A stretch of DNA of 64,000 nucleotides from Branchiostoma belcheri (taxonomy: Eukaryota; Chordata; Leptocardii; Amphioxiformes; Branchiostomatidae), in assembly GCF_001625305.1 (NCBI RefSeq), contig NW_017803909.1, positions 1,799,541 to 1,863,540 on the forward strand, read 5' to 3'. Shown here piece by piece: positions 48,201-61,350 of this stretch (position 1 is the first letter of the stretch; each line of letters starts with the position of its first letter). The notes under the pieces were generated by a model. That model saw only the letters and a list, made by a program, of their open reading frames with translations. It made no database searches and was not told the origin of the DNA. The position numbers and the translations under genes are program-made.

Positions 48201-51200
48201 AGTTCATAAAATCAACGCTACCCGGTAGCGGACATACACCTAATGACCTGTGTTACGGGCGAAATCGAATGAGCGTTGTTTTTGGCGATTACGGTAAACC
48301 GTTTCGGTAATAAAGAGGAAATGAAATTTCTAACTTAGTTTCCACAAATACCGATTGCTATAGCTACTGCTGTAGGTATGTATACATGGCGTTAACTAGG
48401 GCTGGTGGTTTTTGCACAAGGTACAAATAGCAGGGGAAGCCACGTTGACCTGTATGACAAGCCGTTTGCTTGCCTTGTGGCTACAATCACGTTCTCTGTT
48501 TTAATACACGGCCATGGACACGTAGTATAGTTTCTTTTCGCAAAACTAATAACAGTACCCACAGCTCATGTTACGTTGTGGGGCCTACTCATCTCTCGGG
48601 TTAACACATACGCAGAGAACCTTTCTTTTAACAAACACATACCCACTACATATCTACTGATACAATAACAAAGACTGCAACAATGTGTCACCTCTGATAA
48701 TAGAAAAATTGACAGTAAGAATTGTACTTAAGGTGTGCTATTATCATCTGTAGTATCTACAAGGAAGCTGTTCGGCCGAGAAGTCGACAATGACCACTGC
48801 TAAAATACCACAATAGAAGCTATCAAACACTAGACGTTTATACCACAAGCTACTAGTAATATCATGATATACAGGCTATCGTACAATACTTAGTAAAGGT
48901 GGAATCTATACATGTAATCATAAATGACAGTTTAGCTGCAATTCAAAGAGTATCGGCCGTCCCACCATGCACAACTTCACCATATATCTACTCTTACTGA
49001 AATCTTAAACCTGTGATCATTTTTTTTTCTTGCAAGCATAGATAGATCATGGCTGAAGAGACACATACCTAAACTCTCTTTGCCTAACTGCCAGTCCATT
49101 CTAAGTTCGATAAAACTACGACCCGCCAGAGGCTACTTATAGAGGCCGGACAAGTCCCAGAGGAGGTGACCATACCGCGGTAATACCCCGGCTTTACTCG
49201 TGCGCCAGTCTAACCCCTAAAGCATAGAAGACACTCTTCTGGTCAGTATTCGGGAGCTAGTAGTATACCCCTCTTAACTTCCCTCAAAATTCGTCTCAAA
49301 ATAGAAATTTCTTCACAATTTGTAATTTAGTCTTTCTCGTCGAAACGATATCGGAGTTAACATTATACAATCAAATGTTACACATGTTACAATGTAACAT
49401 CATACAAGCAAGTCCTTTCTTTGGTTGAAGCTAGATCGCGAGGAGACCGTTCACTACAACATTACGAATCACTTTCTAACAATTGGTTGTGTCTTTTCCC
49501 ATTTGTGGGCAAACTGACATCAATGCTACGTAAAGTAATAGTACGGTCTCTCTTATGCCACTCTTGACCAAAAGGTAGTCAGAAAGAAACTAGCCTGCCC
49601 AAAACGCAATGGCGCGAGGTGCCGTACCTAACCTAACTTTGACGGGACTCGACTAAATCGGCAACGTCAAAAAAAGTAGAAGTCACTATATAACAGCAAC
49701 GATACAATGGGACTACGATATGATATGCTATAGCCCAATTCTGTCAGAACCGACCAAGAGCGTCGTAGAACCGAATCAGACCCCCGCGTCCCTCCGCAGA
49801 GAGAGGAATAAATCATACAGCACGGGTCGGTCGTAAATTGTTAAGAGCAGATTAGACCCGACCGGCGCAGGGATACGGTACTTACCGAGGTGTACAGGTA
49901 GAATTAACGGGGATGAAACTTAAGAAATTGTTGATCTGGCCAAAGACAAATAAATAAACAAAATACAGGAGGAGAAAAACAAGTGGATGGGTGCACTACA
50001 GCCCGACAAACGCGTCGTTTCTATTAGCACAAATCTGGGACATGCGGGGACGGATTCCCTTGCGGGTTCCGGGGATCAAAGTCTCTAGTCTTGTCCATCA
50101 ACCTCAGACCGAGTGCTGATTTTCGCCGTAATGCCAGTTTTTTGTCCCCACCTTTGTGACAGCTGCCATCTGTTTCATGATTATGAAGGGCTAAACTGTA
50201 TATATGTATATGTATTTATGCCCCTAACTTCACTGCTTGACGAGAGCGTTGATATGTATGTGTGTTATGCAGCATTTAAAGTGGAAACATTGACACCGTT
50301 TTACGTAAAAAAGACCATTTTGCGAACAGTTTAGAAACACGTTAACCACTAGCCCACAGAGAATGCTTTTAGGCTAGACCCTAGCTGGCGCCGTCTAGCT
50401 TAATTTCTGTCCGACAGGTTCGGCCGTCTTTGTACACGGATACTGTGACATTTTTCATTTTATAAACGAGAGGTATGATAATCGCCTTCTTTTGTACAAA
50501 CATTAACTGGCTTTGCATTAGAAAATGAAATTATATGACGGGCTTGCCGGCATGGAAATCCCCCCACAATCCTGTGTGAAATATGGCGGAGCGAAGGGTC
50601 CCAAAAGACTTGCCTCCTGAACGTAAAAATGTCTCCCTTCATTACAGGGGAGATTTGTTACGATCTGCGGCGGCAGAAGACGGAGTTACACCGGCGAGAG
50701 GTGGCTAGACGCTGCGATGCTAGAACAGTTAGTGAGCAAGACCATTGGTTCAACATGCCCGCCCATTCCGTCTCTTTGTAGGGCAAATTTTCTCTGCCTG
50801 ATTAACTTTTCTCCGGGATGAAGTAGCACCTCAGTAGCACCATAAAAGTCATATTTTGTTTTATGTGCGTTACAGGGAAATTGACAGGGATTTAAAGAAA
50901 ATATTTCTTCATTATACTGTCTGACTGAGCGGGGCAACTGAAATTTGCCTTGTATGTTTTATGGCGAGTTATAAGGATCTGGATGAGAGAGGGCACTGGC
51001 AAGTATCATGGACATTTTGCACGTTTTGTCACAGATTTAAGCCATACAGAATTACGTTAAGGTGATTAACATACTGGACATGCTGTGTGTTCTATTAGAT
51101 GTGATGTCTGACCTACGTGGACATTCTGGGGTTTCTCCCTTCGCACACGCTTAGAGGCAACCATGCGTGCCTACTGTCAACAAAGACGCCTGTATCACTT

Positions 51201-52306
51201 CATGTTGAACCTTCCCGTAACGATCAGCCGGGCTCTCCCCGCTATGTCTGACGGTACGTAGCCACGACTACACCCGGCCGGAGCCCTGCTTACCTTCCAG
51301 ACTTAGTGATGATCATCTCCGTGCCCAGTTCGTGGAATTTGTCCCACAGTTCTTTGGACTCTAGCTTGCATTGGACGTTTTTCAGCTCGGGGCTGCCTTC
51401 CTTGTTCTGGAGGTGGGAGCCGTCGGAAGGCGCTGGTTCTGAGCTGGCAGACTCTTGCCGAGACTCGCCGGCGCTACTCTCCCTTCCTGTCCGCCCGCCG
51501 TCTGCTGCGGTCTCGGTGGAGGAAGCCTCCCCACACAGGGGCTGTGTACATCCAGACTTCTCTACAAAGTTCTCTGTAACGTCGAGACAAACAAGAAAGA
51601 AGATGCATCATTGCACGATTTCTTCAAAATTTCTGTACTCTTGCACATGGCCTTGAGTCACGGCCATGGGTTTGTGATTTTGGACATTCTATCCTGAACC
51701 AGGCCAGAGGGCATGCAGAGTAAAATATACGTATGTCCACGCTGAATCAGCCGGAGGCGGGGTAGTCTCCGCCCAAGGACTGGACCTAACTGACCCATAG
51801 CTTATACAGATTGTCCACAGAGCTAGCTCATAGATTGTAAACTTGTCAAAACATTTGATAGTATGAATGGACAAAAAAATCACCATTTACTAATGCCCCT
51901 GATATGATACGGTGTGGCGTAAGAATTCTACCAACCCAACTGGTCTATAACATCAGACTTAGAACGTGGTAAGAACAACGACATGTCAATCATATACGTT
52001 CATACATACGACCCATGAAAGCATCTATCACTACCTATTGCAGCAGGTCCGTTATGATCGCGTAAGCTGTCGTCTGCTGCTGATACACATAGGTGAGAGT
52101 TCGCCGGGACTTGGACCAGACTGCGCCCGGACACAGAAACACAGACGGGGGAACGGGAAATACTGTAGTAACCTACCCAGCGGCTTGATGGCTTGTTCCT
52201 CTGGACTGTCCTTCTTTGTAGAGCAGGAAGAAGACATGATCGCCGCGATCGAGAACGCATTGGCGCGTGAAGACAGTTGCGGCTTCGGCGAGGCATTGCA
52301 CTCCAT
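36296..52306 (-). CDS. Tbx20: T-box transcription factor Tbx20 (complete, seven exons)
   Basis: Coding exons on the minus strand: 52306-52177, 51573-51294, 45778-45505, 43930-43772, 41474-41398, 37159-37044 and 36651-36296 (stop TAG), all in matching phase, 463 residues (human TBX20 is 447). ATG 52306 has G at -3 and +4. The N terminus carries the Tbx20 signature [17 protein letters not shown], including the eh1-like Groucho-binding motif FSIAAIM at 18-24. The T-box spans about 119-302: [29 protein letters not shown] and the [12 protein letters not shown] exon end. These match Tbx20 rather than Tbx1, Tbx2/3 or Tbx15/18. After the T-box come the conserved [17 protein letters not shown] and a Pro/His/Ser-rich tail of about 118 residues. 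By family knowledge it is a DNA-binding regulator of heart, mesoderm and motor neuron development. The donor after 41398 (GAAAG|GTTCGT) is weak. Introns are large (0.4-5.5 kb) and may hold enhancers. Confidence 0.97.
36381..36416 (+). other. G-rich tract with quadruplex potential inside the Tbx20 last exon
   Basis: The plus strand has five runs of four or five G within 36 bases, and the surrounding 36360-36550 is strongly purine-biased. On the Tbx20 strand this encodes the Pro-rich C terminus. Composition is explained by coding, but the template strand could form a G-quadruplex. Confidence 0.5.
37160..41397. other. Tbx20: Tbx20 intron 5
   Basis: A 4.2-kb intron holding a SINE at its exon-proximal end, AT-rich middle sequence and a more GC-rich island at about 40.1-41.1 kb that could be regulatory. 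No open frame is convincing as a nested gene. Confidence 0.7.
37230..37467 (+). mobile_element. tRNA-derived SINE, copy 3, with target duplication
   Basis: AACAACCAGGG occurs at 37230-37240 and 37457-37467. Between them the tRNA-like head starts at 37257 (GGGGTCGTATGGCG), with a B-box-like GAGTTCGAATCC, then GGCACTTAACACAAATTTCC and the TTGAAAAAACTTGGAGTGTG body shared with the 13.1-kb copy, ending in an A-rich tail. It starts about 70 bp beyond the exon 6 acceptor in Tbx20 intron 5, opposite to Tbx20 transcription. Confidence 0.88.
41475..43771. other. Tbx20: Tbx20 intron 4
   Basis: A 2.3-kb AT-rich intron with a GC-richer segment near 42.5-42.75 kb. No gene, repeat family or clear motif was recognised. 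Confidence 0.7.
43931..45504. other. Tbx20: Tbx20 intron 3
   Basis: A 1.6-kb very AT-rich intron between two T-box exons. Nothing else recognised. Confidence 0.75.
45779..51293. other. Tbx20: Tbx20 intron 2
   Basis: The largest Tbx20 intron (5.5 kb), separating the N-terminal exon from the core T-box exons. Several GC-richer patches (about 47.75-47.85, 49.6-49.9 and 50.5-50.75 kb) could be regulatory. The open frames here have no domain and no matching splice sites. Confidence 0.7.
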
Positions 52307-55300
52307 ACCGAGAGACGGGTGAGACCTCGACGGGAAAATCGTGTACAGTCCGGGAAGACGAGGTCTATCTGGTGTGCGGTGGATGGAGGTTTGAGTTGGT
52401 ATGTTTAGGGTCAGTCAGGCTTTTACTCCAGTCACGGGCAGCAGTGAGGACGAGACAGGCCACGGGCTGGGTTTTGTTGCACACAGGGGTCTCACTCCAC
52501 AGAGGTGCTGTAATTGGATCACAATTAATTTGATGGGCGTCGGGTAATCGCTATCAACAAGTGCAACGCTGACCAATGAGCGTGTAAAACGTCACGCCCG
52601 TTCAACGATTGCGTCAAATGCGCCAGTCCGCTTCCGCGCCTCGGAGTTCCGCTCAGCACGTTGACTGGGGATGTTTATATGTATTTTTCAGACGAATCTA
52701 ATAAGAAAGAAGTGTCGAAACCTCGCGCATACATTATGGCGAGCGGTCGAAGACGTTATATTTATTTGGGTAGTGTTCTACTTAATCAACGAGGCGTTTG
52801 CGGCGTTTTTAAACGGAACAAGCACTTGAAAGACACAAGTAGGTATACAACTACTTGTCAAGAGTTGGGTTGTTCGCCAAGCTTGAATGTTTCCATACCA
52901 GTTAACACAATGACGGCATTTTACAGAGATTTAATTTGAGTGATGCTGCTAGTAATTATAGTTTAAGAAACGCACCGAGAACAATTTCATATAGATTTTA
53001 AATAGTATTTCAGTTCGTCTCTTATTAATAAATATTTGAAATTTCAAGAGTTTTACACTGGCCACCGGAATTCAATTAAAAACAGAAACGTTTCTGTTTC
53101 CCGGTGAAAAAAAAGCTAGTGGAAGAGCGGCGGCTCAGAAGTACGAGGCGGTGAGCCGGGCCGTGTGCTGGTGCGCGCCGCGGCGTGGTGTGGTCTGACC
53201 CCGGCATGTCTGTGTCCGCGGCACGGTACTTGTGCTGTCTCTGCCGCGCCCTGCCTGACTCCGCCAGACCCACCCCCGAGACCACCCTGTGGTGACGCTG
53301 ACGGCCAACAATGCACGTCTAATTAGATTTACCTCTACATGTTGTATCCAGTAATACCTTAATGAACGGGCGGTAGGCTGATACGCCCCACCAGCATGGA
53401 GGTCTAAACCCCTTTCGAATCAAATTTGGTAAAAAGCTCCATTTGTAGCTGATATTTGATACCGCAAAAGTAATAATCTAAAAGCAAACAAGCATTTTTG
53501 CACTCGTCATGTCGTCAGCATTGGGCAGAAGTAAATCATTGGAGATTAGAAATGTAGATATGTTCCCGTATGTGTAACTTCAATTGCAAGTGCATTTTCA
53601 TTTATCTTATTAGATATGTATATCATGTTGCCAAAAGTCCGCTTCACATACCATGTAGACTTTTACCTTCACTGAGAACTTTTTTTCTTTAGGTACTCTT
53701 TTTTACATACCATTTTCACCAAGATTTGTCTATTTTTGCCGGTCTTCAATGAATGTACATATTTATTGTTTATTATGAAGAGAAATCCTGGAGTTACATA
53801 AAACACATGGATGCTGAAGTTTCCACATTCAATTAACGAAAAATACCATAACAGACGTGGAACGTACCATACGTTTATGGCAGGGCGTGCACTGTATTTT
53901 TTTACTCCCTCTTTTTCTCTCATTCGCTCAGTCACGTCGCTTACTTTATCCTTCATTCTCTGTTTAGCAAAAATGCCATTACTCACTATACCGTTTTAAA
54001 GCTGGCTGTATGAAAATTATTTTACCATTGACGACACGGCCCACCACATGTCACCACGCCTTCCTGTCCTGTACCCACCCACCCGGCAGCCAACCGGCGT
54101 TTATTACCTTCACGGTTTACACAACAGTCGCTACGCAAATAAACCCAGGCAGTCAAAGTAAACAAATTAAGCGATTAGCAACGACGTGTCGAGCGTGCGA
54201 GAGACCGACCAAAGCTGTCGTTGCTCCGCCCCTGATCCCGTATCTCCCCCTCCTACGGTCGGAGTTTACGCCGGTCTCTCGACAGGACTTTCGGCGAGGA
54301 CTCGGAGGAAAGGCGCCCACTGACGACCGTGACGTCAAGCGCGCCAAGGAACTAACATCCAGCCAGAGGAGGCTTACAGACAATGATAGATGAGATTTGG
54401 GGGGAGGGGGACAGGAACAGAGGCATCGAGAAGGGAAGGGTTTTTCAGTGGTCTGAGTATGTATTAAAGTATTACATGAGCTGGAAACTGTTAAGCCAAG
54501 ATTTGCGATTTTAGATAGTTTTCAAGCCTGAAGTATATACGTATAACTTTTGTTCAGTCACTGGATATGATATGGGGCATAACTGTAGTATCGGAAACCA
54601 CTCTTCAGTCAAAGTGGAATGAGCCAGTACATAGTGAGACCAAGCACCGTTTGACACAGTATCGGCTCCTGCTCTGGAGTAAGTCAGCGACCAGAAGCCC
54701 CCTCTGGAGACAGAAATACGGCAGTACCGTTCTCCTGTTCTGTGGGGAGACCTCAGGGGCATTACGACAACGGAGGTTTACGTTAGGCCTCGGGCTGGGC
54801 GCGTGCCTATGTTTACATTAGGCGGCTGCCTGGGGAGATACCATGGGAATCTGACAGCGTCCTTTCACAAGTAGGGATCCGACTGGTTAGCACACGGCAC
54901 AAAATGGCCAAGATGGGAAATCAAAGAACATTATCCAGCAAGTCATGCGTATAATTGTGCTATTTCAGTCAAGTCTCGCATTGCTCATAATTCAACCGCA
55001 TGATTAGAGTCAAAATGGAAAAGAATTACACGTAGTTTACAATGAATGGGGGTGATATCAAATAGAGAAACACGTCAGTGTGTTGTTGTAAACAGACACA
55101 GTTCATGTTATGCACATCAGTTTGGAAACAAAGAGGGGGACGTGCAATTAAGATAGTAGGGTGGAATACGCAGGGAGTGACGATGGAGACACGGGACGAA
55201 TGGGAATCACTGATTTGTGTTCGATGACTCGGCAATTAGTCGGGAATTAAAGTGTGTAAATTTTTAGTGATTGCACACTTTGTGCTGATTTAACCCGGCG

Positions 55301-56063
55301 ATGGTAGCGGCTGATACATACCAACAAGCCCGTTATCGCTTCATTTTCACGGCGCCCTGTAGACCAAACGGGGCGGGCTGCCGTGGCCGCGGCGACTGAT
55401 CCCGGTGATTGTCGGCAAGTCTTCCGTGCCCCGTCATTAATCCACAAAAAAAGAGCAAAAAGAAGAACCGGGACGACAGGACACAGTATGGGGTCTCCAC
55501 GGACACCGATAATCTAATATGTTTTCCATTTTTCTGACGTCCCGAATACGGCCGGCCCGCTGACAAGATTTGATAGATGGATAGAGTGGACTCCGCGTCA
55601 GATCAGATTCTGGTTCCCCTATAGTTAGTAGGCCAAGTGATTCTGACAATAGGATGTATTTTCTGTTATTAGAAATATCTTGTCAAGTGATACGCTAGAC
55701 AAATATATGTCAACTTTAGTTTGGAAGCAATGTTGTGCAATACTGTGGGGTGTGTGCTAAAACAACAGAGTCAATGGCGAAGTGTGAGTTTTGCCTAATC
55801 TTGCTTGCTGTTGAGGATTATAAGGAAAAAAGCAAATATTTTAAACACGTCGCTATTTTGTACACCTTCTAGTTCACTCTGGGAATTGACATGGAAGGTT
55901 TGACAGACATATTCTGTTCGTCAGCTTGGGGTAGAAGTTCTATAGTCAACGCTACCCAGCAACTTTTCCATCACAGGTCCTTAAAACTACACTGTTTCAA
56001 CCTTGAGAACTGTCCTCCCTCGTGCCGTTAAGAAAGTGGGGAGGATTTGCAGCAAAGCGGGCG

Positions 56064-56219
56064 GCGATTATCGAATTTGAGAAGACGGAGGGAACATGGA
56101 CATTGTCATGTCACCACGTCCGCCTCATCTGGTAATATGGGAGATTGGGGTGGCGCCGGCGGGATCACACCGCGCAATCCATCCCGCCAAATTTAAACAA
56201 TTGATCCCGCTTACATTAC
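56064..56219. promoter_or_regulatory. Candidate regulatory block B1, paralogous to A1
   Basis: Lies 3.8 kb upstream of the Tbx20 start codon and carries the same ordered word set as 21253-21392: the 16-bp GCGATTATCGAATTTG at 56064-56079, GGGAGATT at 56139, GTGGCGCCG at 56150, AATTTAAACAAT at 56190 and TACATTAC at 56212. The forkhead-type TAAACAA is retained. Confidence 0.6.
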
Positions 56220-56489
56220 GCGTATTCCACGGCTTCTCTGTCTTTGTTATGATCGCAATCAGCTGGGACCGAGGTGTTTCTATAACGTAAGCAACCACCA
56301 GGGCGCTATGACTGGAGCTCTGCGGCGCTTTTTCGTGTTGTATATTAGTCGGACCTCCCTCTGAGGACTGAGGGCGTGCGTCCTGATCTTAAGGAGTCTT
56401 GAGAAAAGTTTAAGACGTTTCAAAGTTTGAGGTGAAGAGTTGGTGCCGCTGTGAGGGTCGTTCCGTGGATTTGTCTGCGTTCTGCTGGC

Positions 56490-56680
56490 CCTTCCGATGA
56501 TGTGTAAAGCAGCCCGATGATGGGCGCTTGTCGCTACAGTAATTACGACGCCGCCTCCACCACGCGTTATCGGCGATCTTATTAGATCAGCCGGACCCCA
56601 CAGCTCGTGCCCGTTCACAGAGAAATTGGATCATCGCCCACAAATGACATGTACATTGGACTTTCTCATGTACGCTCACA
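56490..56680. promoter_or_regulatory. 191-bp block B2, identical to A2
   Basis: Exact copy of 22478-22668 in the same orientation, 34,012 bp away, about 4.2 kb upstream of the Tbx20 start codon. Neighbouring sequence is unrelated immediately beyond both ends, yet block B1 lies upstream of it just as A1 lies upstream of A2 (spacing about 270 bp here against about 1.1 kb there). Confidence 0.6.
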
Positions 56681-59600
56681 ATCGCGGCGAGAGCCTAAGT
56701 CGGAAGCGCGTCAAATTAACGGGGAAATTGGGGCTCATCTCAGCGCCAGAGAATCCCCCGAAATTCGCCCAAATTAAATGGCATTACAGACTAATCGCGA
56801 CACTTTACACCTAAACAAGGTTAGCCGTTTGATAAGCGGTCCTTGTGGCAGAACGTACAACTACCTGTATCAATATGGGCCTCTGATTGGGGGGATGGCA
56901 TGCTGCGCGCATCGCCGAGGCGGACGGATGTCTGAGCGTCTTTTCAAGTTGGAGACGGGTAGTCTAGCTTTCCCTGCTCCAATAGAGATGATTGGCATAC
57001 TTCCGTCAACAATCTCCACCGGCTATTGCATTATCGTCGTAAATCTGTCTTACGGTCTGCCCTGTTTAAAGCCGCCACCATTATACGTGATCGTAAAGAT
57101 GACAGTTACGTGCGGGAAGCAGGAACCGCCACACAATATTGTAAGATGCTCTAGCAACACAGTCAAAGTCACATAAAGTAGCACTTTTTTTTACAAGGAA
57201 CACATAAGTAGCATTTTTTTAAAAACCAGACTGAAAGTTGTTAAAGGCCATCACCTACTTCACGTTCACATTATGAACAAAACAGTAATCAAATATAGCA
57301 TCTACAAGGGCTCGAGAAATGTAAAAGCATAAGGCACTTTCAGAATGATAGGAGGACTATATCTATAGGGATAACTTGCAAACTTCAAGAGATGCAATAT
57401 TGGAAAAATCTAATATTTTCTATGACACAAGCAGATAGTACATTACAGCACTAACAATAATACTGAGTCTTACCTTAGTTTTGAAACTCAGCTTCTGGGT
57501 CAAGTTGAGCATTTCTCTCCCAACGGTGCTTAAACGTGCTACGCATGAGTCACACTTGTGTGTTATTGAATCAAATGACTCATGTTTCACGGCAGGTGTA
57601 AATGACTTAAGCAGGGATAATGGGCAGACGAGCCCTCAGACTACTTAATTAATGAAGTAATATTAGACTAATATTTAGGCGCCGAAAACGTGTCAGTAAT
57701 GGTGAAATATTTCTCGTCACTTTCTTGTGTCGTCACTTGTGAAATCCTCTGAGCTGGGATGGCGTCTGTACCGGTGCGCGTGACAATTGCTGTAGATACC
57801 TGCGGCTTACAACAATTAGAACTCCCCGGCGCGATTCACACTCTCTCGCTCCTTTGATATAGACATTGAAAGCTCGTTAACGAGACAAAAGACTCCTGGC
57901 GACAGCATTGAAACTTTTCTCGCAATTTTTTATTCATCGGTGATTCCCTTCCCTGGAAAACGTGCGGTTTCTCAGACACGATCGAATTCCTATCAAATTG
58001 GAATGTCATTCACTCAGAAATGGAAAGGGAAAGTGCTCGTAAATTTCCTGAACTTTTGGCTGCGTGTTGGCGAGAAGAATATAACCACGCCAAACTGCGT
58101 TCAAAGCTGTCGGCCAGATGTCGACAACTAAAAGATAGGATAAGAGTGTACAGAAAACTCTCACGGTAGTACACTACATGCCATGTGCCTGACTAGATAA
58201 AACGTACGTATAGAGAGCGCTACAAAATTACTTCAAACCGCGCGATTTTTTGTCCACTTTTCTGGGCATTAGAAGATTGGCAGTTACTGAGAGATTCTGT
58301 TGTAGAACAAATTTAATTTCTGTTGAGATTGCTGTTTGCATATTCTTGGCCTTGGTGTCAAGTGCAGGAAGAGGGAGGGAGGGGGCGCCACATTCTTTAT
58401 TTTCTTCAGACCAAAGGAAGCAGCTGGTCATGTGATGGAATGGCAAAGGTTGCTCCTAAATTGTATGGGTTAGGGGTAAGTTGGGATGCCTTTTTTGGCT
58501 ATCATCTTCCTACTACGGTCTGACACTATCTCCTCAATCTATCGCTATCATGAACGTTGTTGTTGTTGTTACACTTCATATGTGTACAAACCGTACATCC
58601 TTCTCCCTGTAGCTGTCATGATATGAGGAACAGAGCCAAAGGAAACCCAGCTAGCGGCAGACGGACGGACGAGACCGAACATCTGGATATCTTTCCATCC
58701 AATCTGCAGACGGGGGAGCAAGCCTTGTTATAGTAGACTGTGGGATCAATTGATAGCGATCAAATAATTTCCCGATTTTTCACCCGGAAATTTCATTGTG
58801 AAGCCGCTCTTGATTCCATGTAATTGGATAAGGATTTGGTGCAGAGTCCATTTGAAAATTGAACTGTGACGGTGATCTATATTGGATCGAGTGCTGACAT
58901 GTGTAGAAAGTGCATTGACACTTTTACTTTTTTGGACGGCTAGTATATCATCTTACTTTCATTACAAAAATATACGTTACATACAATTCTACGCATGAAG
59001 GGTGTTTTACGTATGCATCCGTAATATGTAATTTTCTCTCAGATATCGATATGCATTCCAAAATAAATTGTTGCCATTGTGGTCCCCTGGGAGTTTTTCC
59101 TCAGGACTCGTAACGTCATTTCGCAGGCGGGGAATCTTCCCATTCGGTCCTCGTAATTCCAGTGGAATTTGGATTCACTCTTCTATAAACACACGGCGCG
59201 CAATCTAATAACTATAACTCGATTTGCATCTGATTTGATCGAAGTTATATTCCACCGGAAATACGACCACGTCGAGTCTCTAAGAAATTGCAGAAAGACC
59301 GTTATTGTTTGTAGAATCACTTTTTGTCCATTTCTCATCCGATCTTAACTTTCCCGCCTAGCCACAGCTCTTTGTATTATTATATAATCATAGAGGCGTC
59401 AGGATAAGAAATATGCCTGGAATAACGTTACATATTTGTAAGAGCAATATGCGAAGAGAAAGGAATGGGCTAAGAAAATTTGCCAGGTAGCAAAGCACAT
59501 ACTGCATGCCTACTCATGAATTGTCATGTATTGGTGCTTGAAATCGGAATTTTATTTCATGCTCAAGCAAAAGAAAGGACACAAAAGAAAATTAAACAGG

Positions 59601-61195
59601 CACCAGTTGGTTCAACGAGAGAAAAAAAAATACAAGTTAACTTTCACATGGCAAAACTTTTATGTATTTCAGTTACCTGTAGACTTAATCATGAGTATAA
59701 TCATTGAAAGTTTTCATCAATACAGCTACAAGACGTTTTCAAGCTGCATAGTATCGTGACTCGACTTACTTGCACATGAACAATGCTACAACATTAAAAC
59801 GAAAGATCAGATATTACATAGACATAAGTTTTCAGGATGAAAAAAGAGGTAATCTTGTATACCTTTGTTTAGTGTTCAACAAGGAAGTTTAACCTCCTTG
59901 GTGCTCAATGAACATTTTTACGCAGGTCGATTGAATATAACGTTACGCCCCCATGGGAAAGTGGATTATTCCAGGGTCAAAGTTTAATCACATGATTTTT
60001 AGTTGCGGAAGAGAAGACAGGTTGAGTGTTGTTTTCCATGATTGTTTTTGTTCATTAGTCACTAGGATAGTATTATATACAGCCTTTATATCCTCTGTAG
60101 TACCTGTAAGAGATCTGTCTACATGGCAGGTGGCTGCATTGTTGTAGAAGTTGTGTAAAATCGGTGGGTTGTATGACGGGTGGGGAGGGGGGCATTTTCC
60201 CAACTGATCTTGCAGCCGGCCACGTTTGTTTGTATAACATACACAGCAGAAGTCTTATTTCCTTGATGTTTAGCGTTTTCCCAGTGCTGTAGAAATATCG
60301 GGGTTTCTTTTGGCTCTATGTGTACGTATCTAAAGCCGGCCACAACTCACCACAATGTATGAAAAATTTAGAACACACAACTGTGTCAACAGGATATGTT
60401 TTATTGCAAATTATGAGATTTGTGTTATATATACAATATACAGTATGTCTGAGAAGTGTAGGAAGAAGCACCTAACTACTTCTTCGAAAAACAAACTCAA
60501 CACTTTACCTAGACCCAGTTGGTGATATTGAAAGTTCTTCACATCCTGTTGTATACTACTGGTGGTGTAAACAGTTTAAGCATTAAATTTTGCATTGACT
60601 GTCAACCAGATGTAAAGTTAGTGTGGTAATGCAAGGCTAGAATTGTTACATTTTGGTTGACCTTTTCCATGCTGCCTAATGGTGCAACCAAGAAAGAATT
60701 GGCTAGTTCAGTGTCCAAAGGTTAAAAACGAATTTAATCAATATGAGTGATTACCACAGTGTCACGACCAGTAAGTGATAAAATACAGGCGGTTGTTGAG
60801 TGATTTAATTCCCAATAAATTGCATATGTCTACTAATAATAATTGATATAAATGTAAACTGCAATTGCTTGTATGGGATGTTCCAAAAATAGACACTTCT
60901 GGAGTCCCACTGATAACAGTGTCATACTCTCATAGTCTCATATCTATAATAGATGCTGCTAAGTTTTGCTTGAGGACTGTATATGACCACACTAGACCAT
61001 AGCTTGAATCAAGTCCAATGAAGGACAGGGACCCATGTGTCCCTGGATGAGTCTTGCCCAAGAGATGGTTGTGTGTGGTCATACATTTCCTTTGAAAGCA
61101 AAAGCCTAACAATGTTATTGAAATCATATGCCAAAGATATTGGAATAAAATGTACTGACTATATTTGTTGTATGTTCCTGTACAGGACAGGTAAG

Positions 61196-61350
61196 ATGTG
61201 GCACCTGTCTGCCCTGTTGTTGATGACCCTGGCCCACAGTGGCACACCTTCAGATGAGATAACCTACCTGCCGGGGCTGGTCAAACAACCCAGCTTCAAA
61301 CACTACTCAGGCTACCTGCAGGCCAGTGGGACCAAGAAGCTACACTACTG
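61196..61350 (+). CDS. CTSA: Cathepsin A-like serine carboxypeptidase, first coding exon (partial)
   Basis: An acceptor (TTCCTGTACAG) ends at 61185 and ATG 61196 (A at -3) opens a frame to a GTGAGT donor at 61351, ending in phase 2. The 51 residues start with a hydrophobic signal peptide (about 1-16), followed by the N-terminal segment of lysosomal protective protein: [21 protein letters not shown], then KKLHYW at the exon end. Human cathepsin A has the same block just after its signal peptide. The mature enzyme is a lysosomal S10-family carboxypeptidase that also protects beta-galactosidase and neuraminidase. The catalytic Ser region (GGPGCSS) was not found in the remaining 2.6 kb, so the rest of the gene lies to the right of the window. 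Other S10 members cannot be fully excluded. Confidence 0.85.

Larger units (their letters stand above)
52307..61185. other. Tbx20 upstream / carboxypeptidase upstream region
   Basis: No gene seen in 8.9 kb. It contains the Tbx20 promoter (not resolved; a CCAAT motif lies at 52574 on the plus strand), GC-rich islands at about 53.1-53.3, 54.0-54.4, 55.3-55.6, 56.0-56.9 and 57.6-57.9 kb, and the two blocks B1 and B2 that have relatives in the 21-22.7 kb region. A short (GTT)n run lies at about 58556-58570. The 5' exon of the carboxypeptidase gene may lie near the right end. Confidence 0.6.
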